From assembly GCA_017547975.1 (NCBI GenBank), contig JAFYNU010000064.1, forward strand, positions 1 to 5,789: a stretch of 5,789 nt of DNA, read 5' to 3'. The DNA comes from Clostridia bacterium (GTDB taxonomy: Bacteria; Bacillota; Clostridia; Oscillospirales; QAMX01). This document shows positions 1 to 5,250 of this stretch, piece by piece (the first letter of the stretch is position 1; every line of letters starts with the position of its first letter). The position numbers were made by a program, and so were the translations under genes. Below the pieces are notes generated by a model. The model saw only the letters and a program-made list of their open reading frames with translations. It was not told the origin of the DNA and did not search any database.

Positions 1-33
1 CGAATCGTAAAGTCTTGTCGTATGTTGCATATC

Positions 34-1227
34 TTACTTATTGGCTTCCAGACGGTGTTCGTTGAGGAAGGTTCTGATCTTTTCTTCCGGATCCAGAAGG
101 CCGGACAGGGAATGATCATGGTTGAGGCTGTTGATGATGTAGGCCAGGTACTTGGACATATCCACTTCGTGATACCATTTTCTGGTGGCCAGTTCGGGTC
201 TTCTGTAGACAAGGTTGGTGGTGTAAATACCATCAAAGAGACCGGCAGCATAGGCTTCGTCGAAGGAATCACAGCCGGCGGTGAAGAGACCGAAGCTGGA
301 GCAAACGAAGATGCGGCGGGCATTTCTTGCCTTGAGTTGCTTCATGATATCCAGGACCGAATCACCGGAGGAAATCATGTCGTCCACGATAAATACGTCA
401 CGTCCGGAAACGTCATCCCCCAGCCATTCATGGCTCAGGATGGGGTTACGACCGTTGACAACGGTGGAGTAGTCGCGTCTCTTGTAGAACATGCCAAGGG
501 GAGCGCCAAGGACTTCGGAATAATAAATACAACGATTCATGCCGCCTTCATCGGGAGAAACGATCATGGTTTCGTCCTTCTTAAAGGTGATATCCGGGTT
601 GGTGTGGACAATGGCCTTGATCATCTGGTAAACAGGCTTGAAATCTTCAAAACCATTCAGGGGAATGGCATTCTGAACGCGGGCATCGTGAGCATCGAAG
701 GTGATGATATTGTCAACCCCCAGCTTTACCAGCTCCTGAAGCATGATGGCGCAGTCCAGGCTTTCGCGGTAGGTACGGCGATGCTGGCGGCCTTCGTACA
801 GCATGGGCATGATAACGTTGATACGGCGGGCCTTGCCTTCGATGGCGCCAATGATACGCTTGAGGTCCTGGAAATGATCATCCGGGCTCATGGGGCGTTC
901 GGTGCCATACATTTTGTAGGTTACACCATAGTTGAATACGTCCACGATGATAAAAATATCAAGACCGCGGACCGATTCTTCAACCAAAGCCTTACCTTCA
1001 CCGGTGCCGAAACGGGGGCATCTGTGCTTGATGCGGTAATCGCGTTTGCAATAATCGGAGAAATTTTCAGAACTGGGAGTAAAGCCCTGTTCAAACAGTG
1101 CGGTTCTGCCTTCGTAAAGATAGCTGTTGATCTTTTCGGTGAGTTCCTCGCACCCGCTCATACCAATGATGCCCAGATCGCCCACCGGCGGGGTGTAGAT
1201 TTTGTCCAGAACAACCTTCTCGTTCAT
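34..1227 (-). CDS. prs: Ribose-phosphate pyrophosphokinase (PRPP synthetase), long clostridial form
   Basis: The 397-residue product should transfer pyrophosphate from ATP to ribose 5-phosphate, making PRPP for purine, pyrimidine, histidine, tryptophan and NAD synthesis in the cytosol. Visible family landmarks are an ATP-site motif RQHRR (147-151, matching the usual ARQDRK), the metal/PRPP motif DAHD (178-181, usually DLHA), SPDEGG (224-229), the flexible-loop KRRDYS (249-254), and the ribose-phosphate loop VDDMISSGDS (281-290, usually VDDxIDTGGT). It is about 80 residues longer than the classical bacterial enzyme (about 315). The extra length lies at the N-terminus, before RQHRR, and at the C-terminus. 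This matches a long form I recall from Clostridia. The ATG at 1227 is preceded by GAGGAGG (1232-1238) with a 4-nt gap, which fixes the start. The gene lies 69 bp downstream of the endonuclease IV-like gene on the same strand without a clear promoter, so cotranscription is likely. The family call is firm; the allosteric behaviour of this form is not visible. Confidence 0.95.
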   Translation of the reverse strand: MNEKVVLDKIYTPPVGDLGIIGMSGCEELTEKINSYLYEGRTALFEQGFTPSSENFSDYCKRDYRIKHRCPRFGTGEGKALVEESVRGLDIFIIVDVFNYGVTYKMYGTERPMSPDDHFQDLKRIIGAIEGKARRINVIMPMLYEGRQHRRTYRESLDCAIMLQELVKLGVDNIITFDAHDARVQNAIPLNGFEDFKPVYQMIKAIVHTNPDITFKKDETMIVSPDEGGMNRCIYYSEVLGAPLGMFYKRRDYSTVVNGRNPILSHEWLGDDVSGRDVFIVDDMISSGDSVLDIMKQLKARNARRIFVCSSFGLFTAGCDSFDEAYAAGLFDGIYTTNLVYRRPELATRKWYHEVDMSKYLAYIINSLNHDHSLSGLLDPEEKIRTFLNEHRLEANK

Positions 1228-1231
1228 AAAG

Positions 1232-1238
1232 CCTCCTC
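1232..1238 (-). promoter_or_regulatory. Ribosome binding site of prs
   Basis: On the minus strand this reads GAGGAGG, a near-perfect anti-16S match, 4 nt before the ATG at 1227. The spacing is slightly short, but no better in-frame start exists nearby, so it supports the chosen prs start. Confidence 0.8.
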
Positions 1239-1262
1239 GAGTATGTAAATAGTTATATTCCG

Positions 1263-1283
1263 ATACCCGCCCTTGGCGGATAT
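1263..1283 (-). other. Small intergenic stem-loop between the nuclease-like gene and prs
   Basis: A perfect 5-bp GC stem (1267-1271 with 1275-1279) closes a 3-nt loop. Beyond one mismatch it can be extended by 3 A-T pairs (1263-1265 with 1281-1283). No U-run follows on the minus strand, so it is not a convincing intrinsic terminator. It sits about 25 nt upstream of the prs Shine-Dalgarno and could be a processing or stability element between two cotranscribed genes. Function is unproven. Confidence 0.4.
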
Positions 1284-1296
1284 ATGGGTTACAGAA

Positions 1297-2160
1297 TCAT
1301 TGGCGCTTCGAAAGCGCATCCTTATAACATTCCATCATTTCCTTTGCATCCTCTGCCTGGGTGCCGGCAGATTCGCAGATGATGGTGGGTTCGTATCCTC
1401 TTTTGGCAAGGACTTTTGCTAAAAGAGAAAAATCCGGTCCAAACTCGGTGTCTTCCAAGGTCAGGTGGCGAACCTCCCCGCCCTTGCTGTACTGTATTTT
1501 TGAAAAATGCGAATGGAATTTGTTTGTGCGTTCCCGTCCAATGGTGTTTTCCATGTAGTCGAATATACGCTCGAAATCAGCCTCTTCCTTGAGGGAACCC
1601 AAGGTACGAGCATTCAGATGACCAAAGTCAACACAGGGAATCAGTCGATCGTCCACCCGACACATTTCCATTACCTCTTCCAGAGTACCAACCTGGTTGA
1701 TCTTTCCCATAACCTCAGGGCAAAGGACAATGTCGTCATAACCAGCCTTGTCCAATTCCGAAAGAACGTATTTCAAGGTTTCGATAGAACGCACCAAAGC
1801 AACCTCTCTGCTTTGCTTTCCAAGTCCGCCCGGGTGGTATACAATACGGGTTGCCCCCATAAAACGGGCCGCCTCCGCCGACTGCAGGAAATACCGCAGG
1901 CTACCGAATCGTTTTTCGTCGTCCTCACCCGACATGGAAATATAATAAGGTGCATGAATCGAGAGACGAACGCCATGTTCTCTGGCTTTTTCGCCAATGC
2001 TTCGTGCACCTGCTTCTTTGACGGTAACGCCGTTACCGCACTGATACTCATAGGCATTGAGTCCCATAGAGGCAACATAAAAGGGGGCGTCAGCGGAAGA
2101 TCGATATCCGCTCGCCTTGAAGGAATCTGAATTGCCGGCCGGGCCAAACGCAATCGACAT
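1297..2160 (-). CDS. Endonuclease IV-like TIM-barrel protein (AP endonuclease family 2, 'GPAGN' subfamily)
   Basis: The 287-residue protein matches the length and order of metal ligands of endonuclease IV (Nfo), a zinc enzyme that cuts DNA 5' of abasic sites in base-excision repair. By alignment from memory with E. coli Nfo, ligands are H69 (SIHAPYY), H109 (VYHPGG), E149 (CPEVMGK), D178 and H181 (VDFGHLNA), H216 (FHSHF), H232 (VRH) and E263 (ICESAG). The Asp that normally precedes the last His by two residues (E. coli D229) is V230 here, so the third zinc site looks incomplete. The usual N-terminal GAHVS motif is replaced by FGPAGN, and YEYQCG follows at 37-42. This pattern marks a subfamily I recall from Clostridia and methanogens, usually annotated deoxyribonuclease IV or TIM-barrel protein. 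Start: the ATG at 2160 is preceded by AAAGGGTGG with 7-nt spacing and a strong promoter. It heads a probable unit with prs. Fold and family are secure; AP-endonuclease activity is inferred, and a sugar-isomerase-like role is a minor alternative. Confidence 0.88.
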   Translation of the reverse strand: MSIAFGPAGNSDSFKASGYRSSADAPFYVASMGLNAYEYQCGNGVTVKEAGARSIGEKAREHGVRLSIHAPYYISMSGEDDEKRFGSLRYFLQSAEAARFMGATRIVYHPGGLGKQSREVALVRSIETLKYVLSELDKAGYDDIVLCPEVMGKINQVGTLEEVMEMCRVDDRLIPCVDFGHLNARTLGSLKEEADFERIFDYMENTIGRERTNKFHSHFSKIQYSKGGEVRHLTLEDTEFGPDFSLLAKVLAKRGYEPTIICESAGTQAEDAKEMMECYKDALSKRQ

Positions 2161-2194
2161 ACTCCCACCACCCTTTCATCTTACTCGTACACCG

Positions 2195-2223
2195 ATTATA
2201 CCACGATTCGACTTCTATGGCAA
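2195..2223 (-). promoter_or_regulatory. Sigma-A promoter for the endonuclease IV-like gene (and probably prs)
   Basis: On the minus strand the -35 TTGCCA (2218-2223) and -10 TATAAT (2195-2200) are separated by exactly 17 bp, with TGg just before the -10 (extended -10). Transcription should start near 2188, giving a leader of about 28 nt, too short for a riboswitch. The -35 hexamer lies inside a dyad at 2219-2230. Confidence 0.82.
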
Positions 2224-2305
2224 GGTTGCCTTGGAAAAAATTTTGCATAAAAAGCGCAATTATTTTCTTTATCCCTTTGTCACCTTCTTTCTCTCCTTTC
2301 TTTTC

Positions 2306-2334
2306 TTGTATTAGCTGATGCTTTGTGGTATAAT
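2306..2334 (+). promoter_or_regulatory. Sigma-A promoter of the prenol-kinase-like operon
   Basis: The -35 TTGTAT (2306-2311) and consensus -10 TATAAT (2329-2334) have a 17-bp spacer and an extended TGg (2326-2328). The predicted start is near 2341, about 30 nt before the ATG. It diverges from the promoter at 2195-2223, with about 80 bp between the two -35 boxes. A 25-nt homopyrimidine run abuts its -35. Confidence 0.83.
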
Positions 2335-2341
2335 ATTTCTC

Positions 2342-2353
2342 GCCGGGATCGGC
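2342..2353 (+). other. Short 5' leader hairpin of the prenol-kinase-like operon
   Basis: GCCG (2342-2345) pairs with CGGC (2350-2353) around a GGAT tetraloop. It falls at the predicted 5' end of the mRNA, immediately before the Shine-Dalgarno at 2356. It could protect the 5' end or modulate initiation. The stem is only 4 bp and may be chance. Confidence 0.3.
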
Positions 2354-2355
2354 AG

Positions 2356-2362
2356 AAAGGAG
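2356..2362 (+). promoter_or_regulatory. Ribosome binding site fixing the start of the phytol-kinase-like gene
   Basis: AAAGGAG lies 8 nt before the ATG at 2371. The frame stays open back to a TTG at 2323, but that codon overlaps the promoter -10 and lies upstream of the predicted transcript start, so ATG 2371 is the real start. Confidence 0.88.
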
Positions 2363-2370
2363 TGTACCCT

Positions 2371-3027
2371 ATGGATATTTTCCTCGGATACCTTTTTACC
2401 TATCTTTACGTGTTTCTTCTTTTGGGTGTTTCCACCTTCTTAAAAAGCAAATATAAGGTTGAGGGCGAAGTTACCCGTAAGATCGTTCATATTGGTTGCG
2501 GCTTTTCCTGGTTTATCATGTCCCGTTTCTTTGGCGCAACCATTCACCTTTTGATCCCTCCTCTGACCTTTGTCGCGCTGAACTACATCTCCTATAAAAA
2601 AGACACCTTCTCCGGCATGGAACGCAGTGACAAATCCTCCATGGGAACGGTATTTTATCCTGTCAGCATGGCAATTCTTTCGGGATACGTCGTTTTTGTA
2701 GACGATAAAATGCTTCTTCCCTACGGTGTTGCGCTTCTTTGCCTTTCTCTTGGGGATGGCCTCGCTCCGATATTTGGCAAAATTCAAAAAGGAAACCTTC
2801 CCCTGATCGACGGAAAAACCCTTTGGGGTACCCTAACGGTGCTTGCAACCTCCTTCCTGGTTATTCTTGCGATGAGTCTTCTCTATTCTGTAGACTACAC
2901 CATCCGGGATATGGCTCTGGCGGCCGTCTTCGCCTGCGTGCTGGAGCTTTTTGGCAAGCGCGGGTTTGATAACATTTTCATTCCTCTGGGGGTAGCCTTC
3001 CTTCTTTACGCTACTGCCATCCTCTGA
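2371..3027 (+). CDS. Phytol/dolichol kinase family membrane protein (VTE5-like)
   Basis: The 218-residue, strongly hydrophobic protein has roughly six or seven membrane segments (about 3-22, 43-73, 94-110, 114-135, 152-172, 178-195, 200-218). It matches the CTP-dependent prenol kinase family (dolichol kinase SEC59, plant phytol kinase VTE5), which phosphorylates a membrane-embedded isoprenoid alcohol. Landmarks are TRKIVHIG (35-42; the family R/K-x-x-H motif), GTVFYP (92-97), the nucleotide-site motif LGDGLAPIFGK (127-137), GKTLWGT (148-154, equivalent to the plant K-S-x-x-G-S), and DNIFIPL (200-206, like the family DNLTxPL). Size fits bacterial single-domain members. The gene is followed after 15 nt by a DUF92 gene, the family of phytyl-phosphate kinase. 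Together they suggest two-step activation of a prenol to its diphosphate. Substrate (phytol, farnesol, geranylgeraniol, polyprenol or a diacylglycerol-type lipid) and nucleotide are not determined by the sequence. Homology is clear; exact function is inferred. Confidence 0.82.
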   Translation: MDIFLGYLFTYLYVFLLLGVSTFLKSKYKVEGEVTRKIVHIGCGFSWFIMSRFFGATIHLLIPPLTFVALNYISYKKDTFSGMERSDKSSMGTVFYPVSMAILSGYVVFVDDKMLLPYGVALLCLSLGDGLAPIFGKIQKGNLPLIDGKTLWGTLTVLATSFLVILAMSLLYSVDYTIRDMALAAVFACVLELFGKRGFDNIFIPLGVAFLLYATAIL

Positions 3028-3032
3028 GTCTT

Positions 3033-3036
3033 GGAG
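3033..3036 (+). promoter_or_regulatory. Ribosome binding site fixing the start of the DUF92 gene
   Basis: GGAG sits 6 nt before the ATG at 3043. A TTG at 3031 is in frame but overlaps this site and has no ribosome binding site of its own, so ATG 3043 is preferred. Confidence 0.75.
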
Positions 3037-3042
3037 AACACT

Positions 3043-3837
3043 ATGCTGGAACTTTTTTATTACTGTCTGCTTGCGGTAGGCCTTTCCTGTCTGCTCGCAC
3101 TGTTTGCCCACCTGAAAAAGGCTCTGACCGCCGGCGCGCTTCTTATGGCCTGGTCCTTTTCGGTAATCATTACCCTTCTTTCGGGAATCGGCGGATTCAC
3201 CATATTGTGTGCTGTGTTTGTCTTTACCATTCTTGCCGATAAAATCGGCAAGAGGAAGACAAAACGAGAAAAGCCCGAAGTACGCGCTCCCATCCAGATC
3301 TTATCCAACGTGGGAACCGGAACACTGGTTATTTTGATATGTGCCGCCTTCAACCTTTCTATGGAAGGTTTTTTCCTTTACGCCTGCGCCATGGCTGCTT
3401 CCCTGGCAGACAGCATGGCTTCCGGCATTGGGATTCTTTCGAAAAAAGATCCCGTTTGTCTTTTCACCCGTACCCGTGTTCCCAGGGGACAATCGGGCGG
3501 GGTATCACTGCTTGGAATCGGCGCTTCCTTATTGGGCGGTTTGATTATCGCCGGTTTCCATTTCATCTTCACCGAAAACCTGTTACATAGCGGTCTGGTT
3601 GCTCTTGCCGGTCTTATTGGTTCACTTGCCGATTCCTTCTTTGGTACCTTCCTGCAGGGAAAGTTCATCTGCAAAGGCAAGGAATCACATTATACCGAAA
3701 AGCGCTTCTGTCACGGAAAACCGGCCCAATTGACCCATGGTTATGCCTGGATCGATAATAACATGGTGAATCTATTCAACAACCTGTTTTCGGCCCTGTT
3801 TGGACTGATATTGCTTCTTCTGATCCCAATTCCATAA
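3043..3837 (+). CDS. DUF92/TMEM19 family membrane protein (VTE6-like, putative prenyl-phosphate kinase)
   Basis: The 264-residue integral membrane protein has about six to seven hydrophobic segments (about 3-22, 28-46, 50-66, 92-118, 154-176, 184-203, 245-262). DUF92 signatures occur in order: RAPIQILSNVGTGTL (81-95), ASLADSMASGIGILS (119-133), VPRGQSGGVSLLG (146-158), GSLADSFFGTFLQ (193-205), a C210...C223 pair around KESHYTEK, and IDNNMVNL (237-244). The plant member VTE6 is a phytyl-phosphate kinase that makes phytyl diphosphate from phytyl phosphate, working after VTE5. Here the gene follows a VTE5-like gene by 15 nt, with no promoter between them and a terminator behind, so they form a two-gene operon. 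One oddity is G128, where I recall Glu in the canonical ADTWASE(I/V)G motif. This could be subfamily variation or altered activity. Family assignment is strong; the biochemical role is inferred from plant homologues and operon context. Confidence 0.85.
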   Translation: MLELFYYCLLAVGLSCLLALFAHLKKALTAGALLMAWSFSVIITLLSGIGGFTILCAVFVFTILADKIGKRKTKREKPEVRAPIQILSNVGTGTLVILICAAFNLSMEGFFLYACAMAASLADSMASGIGILSKKDPVCLFTRTRVPRGQSGGVSLLGIGASLLGGLIIAGFHFIFTENLLHSGLVALAGLIGSLADSFFGTFLQGKFICKGKESHYTEKRFCHGKPAQLTHGYAWIDNNMVNLFNNLFSALFGLILLLLIPIP

Positions 3838-3847
3838 ATATAACAAA

Positions 3848-3879
3848 GAGCCGACGGAAAATCCATCGGCTCACTTTTT
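3848..3879. terminator. Bidirectional intrinsic terminator between convergent genes
   Basis: A stem of 7 bp (3848-3854 with 3866-3872), a C-A mismatch and two more GC pairs enclose a 5-nt loop (3858-3862). On the minus strand the mismatch becomes a G-U wobble, giving a continuous 10-bp stem. On the plus strand a TTTTT run (3875-3879) follows, ending the membrane-kinase operon. On the minus strand the less regular tract TTTGTTATATTT follows, ending the DUF1015 gene. It overlaps the DUF1015 stop codon on its plus-strand tail. Confidence 0.87.
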
Positions 3880-5101
3880 ATTTGATTTTTCGGCCTTCCA
3901 GGTAATATCGTTTGTCCTCGGCGTGACCAAGGGAGAAGGTTTTTCTGGGCAAGACACCAAGTACCGACACCGAATTGAAAATCAGCGATCGGTCTGGCTT
4001 GGGAAGCAGAATTCCTGTTGTATGCTGTTCTGCTGCAAGTTTTTTCAAAGCGGATGCGTTATGGATATAGTCCACCCGCCACCCCATTTGATCCAAAAAC
4101 TTCTGCATAACAGCCACCGGCAGCAAGCCGGGTTCCGAAAGGATCGTCAAGGTTTTCTCCTTGCCGCCATCCAGTACGTCATACACGTAGGCCGCATTGC
4201 CGTCAAGGCTTTTTGCTTTCTCTTCGATTTCATCAAAGTCTGCCATTACCAGCCGATGAATCGGTTCAAAGGGGACCGATTCATCCTGGATATTGATAAG
4301 CTCTGCAAGCGCATATCGTGCAAGGGACAGCTCTTCTTCCGAAGCGCCTTCCTTCTTTTTCTTCTCATACACTGCTTTTGCAGTAGCGAGGGAGTGATTT
4401 CCGTCTCCCATTGCGAACAAGAAACCATCGGGCGCATTTTTGTAAAGCTCTTTCAGCTCTTTATATATGCCGTCGGCATCTTTTCTCTCGATTTGTTTGC
4501 CGGAAATACGCTGATCGCTTCCATAAAGGGAAAAATCATAAACCATATTCCCCTTTGCCATTTTTGCTGCATTGAAAATGGCATTTTCGGCATCATCGCA
4601 TAGAATGAGAATGTGAGGGAATTCTACTTCCGCATCCTCGCGAATCCGCATTCTTGGCGGAAGCCGGGATTCCACCGTTTCTTCGGTGGCACGAATCAAA
4701 CTCTTGGAGCCGGGGGTATAGTCATATTTTTCCAGATCAAACATTCCCACAATCCCTTGCCGGATTCCACCGGAAGATTGTTCCCGTTCCACATAAACAA
4801 AGGAATCTGCCAACACATCCAACATGCCATTCGAGACGAAGGTACGGATGGCTTCTGCCGCATTCTTTTCTCTCAATGCATTCTCGCTGGCGCTTTCATG
4901 TTCCAGATAGTATTCCGGCAGTACCATATTCAAAATTGAAGGGGAATTTCCAACGTACTCGTAAAGCGAATCCCAGTATTCCTTTTCCGAGGTATACTGA
5001 TCTACGGCGATTACGCTCCATTTCCTCAAGTCTGCATTTGGGGGAAGCAGAATATCGGCCGGAGCGAATCCAAAAGCTTCGAAATCAAGGTAAGACTGCA
5101 T
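3878..5101 (-). CDS. DUF1015 family protein (COG4198), function unknown
   Basis: The 407-residue cytosolic protein has no signal peptide or membrane segment and is full length for the family. Recognisable landmarks are the N-terminal FAPADILLPP (12-21), IRATEETVESRLPPR (136-150), MGDGNHSLATAK (231-242, the counterpart of the usual DGHHRYxTA motif, probably the active or ligand-binding site), HRLV (282-285), and the C-terminal PRKTFSLGHAEDKRYYLEGR (385-404). I recall that clostridial members are often found next to serine-biosynthesis genes (serA/serC), but no such gene is in this window, and no reaction should be assigned from that alone. The ATG at 5101 has AGGAG (5108-5112) at 6-nt spacing and a near-consensus promoter upstream. 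It is convergent with the membrane-kinase operon and divergent from the aldolase gene. The family call is strong; the function is unknown. Confidence 0.85.
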   Translation of the reverse strand: MQSYLDFEAFGFAPADILLPPNADLRKWSVIAVDQYTSEKEYWDSLYEYVGNSPSILNMVLPEYYLEHESASENALREKNAAEAIRTFVSNGMLDVLADSFVYVEREQSSGGIRQGIVGMFDLEKYDYTPGSKSLIRATEETVESRLPPRMRIREDAEVEFPHILILCDDAENAIFNAAKMAKGNMVYDFSLYGSDQRISGKQIERKDADGIYKELKELYKNAPDGFLFAMGDGNHSLATAKAVYEKKKKEGASEEELSLARYALAELINIQDESVPFEPIHRLVMADFDEIEEKAKSLDGNAAYVYDVLDGGKEKTLTILSEPGLLPVAVMQKFLDQMGWRVDYIHNASALKKLAAEQHTTGILLPKPDRSLIFNSVSVLGVLPRKTFSLGHAEDKRYYLEGRKIK

Positions 5102-5144
5102 TTTTATCTCCTGTCTGTTGGTTTGTTACAAGATGAGTGCTCTT

Positions 5145-5173
5145 ATTATACACGATATTTACCTTTTTTTCAA
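5145..5173 (-). promoter_or_regulatory. Sigma-A promoter of the DUF1015 gene
   Basis: On the minus strand TTGAAA (5168-5173) and TATAAT (5145-5150) are separated by 17 bp with an A-rich start to the spacer. The transcript should begin near 5138, leaving a leader of about 37 nt. Its -35 is only 9 bp from the -35 of the divergent aldolase promoter. Confidence 0.87.
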
Positions 5174-5182
5174 CCAAAGCTC

Positions 5183-5211
5183 TTGCATTTTCAATGAATT
5201 TCTGATAGAAT
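5183..5211 (+). promoter_or_regulatory. Sigma-A promoter of the fructose-bisphosphate aldolase gene
   Basis: TTGCAT (5183-5188) and TAGAAT (5206-5211) have a 17-bp spacer and an extended TGa (5203-5205). The predicted start near 5218 gives a leader of about 33 nt. A strong ribosome binding site, AAAGGAG (5235-5241), lies 9 nt before the ATG at 5251. Confidence 0.82.
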
Positions 5212-5250
5212 ATATGGGTCAAATCAAATATTACAAAGGAGAACTCAATT

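Noticed and set aside
22..1248. A 408-codon open frame on the plus strand covering all of prs
   Set aside because: It is an antisense shadow of a gene with unmistakable PRPP synthetase motifs. It has no ribosome binding site at its start and its product resembles nothing known. Strong codon bias in prs explains the lack of stops.
1303..1317. Hairpin at the 3' end of the nuclease-like gene as an intrinsic terminator
   Set aside because: It lies within the coding sequence and no U-run follows on the minus strand.
1321..1329. Extended -10-like TGtTATAAG on the minus strand at the end of the nuclease-like gene, as a separate prs promoter
   Set aside because: The hexamer 17 bp upstream (ATGCAA) is a poor -35 and the element lies in coding sequence. 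It is possible but not supportable.
1507..2130. A 207-codon plus-strand frame inside the endonuclease IV-like gene
   Set aside because: It is antisense to a conserved gene, lacks a credible start signal, and has no recognisable domain.
2323..2370. N-terminal extension of the phytol-kinase-like gene from a TTG at 2323
   Set aside because: The TTG overlaps the -10 box and precedes the predicted transcription start. ATG 2371 has its own good ribosome binding site.
2161..2370. A riboswitch or small RNA in the divergent intergenic region
   Set aside because: Both predicted leaders are about 30 nt, too short for a riboswitch, and no conserved RNA fold or internal terminator is visible.
3923..5136. 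Long plus-strand frames (226, 108 and 160 codons) opposite the DUF1015 gene
   Set aside because: They overlap each other and the conserved DUF1015 gene in antisense, with no ribosome binding sites or familiar motifs.
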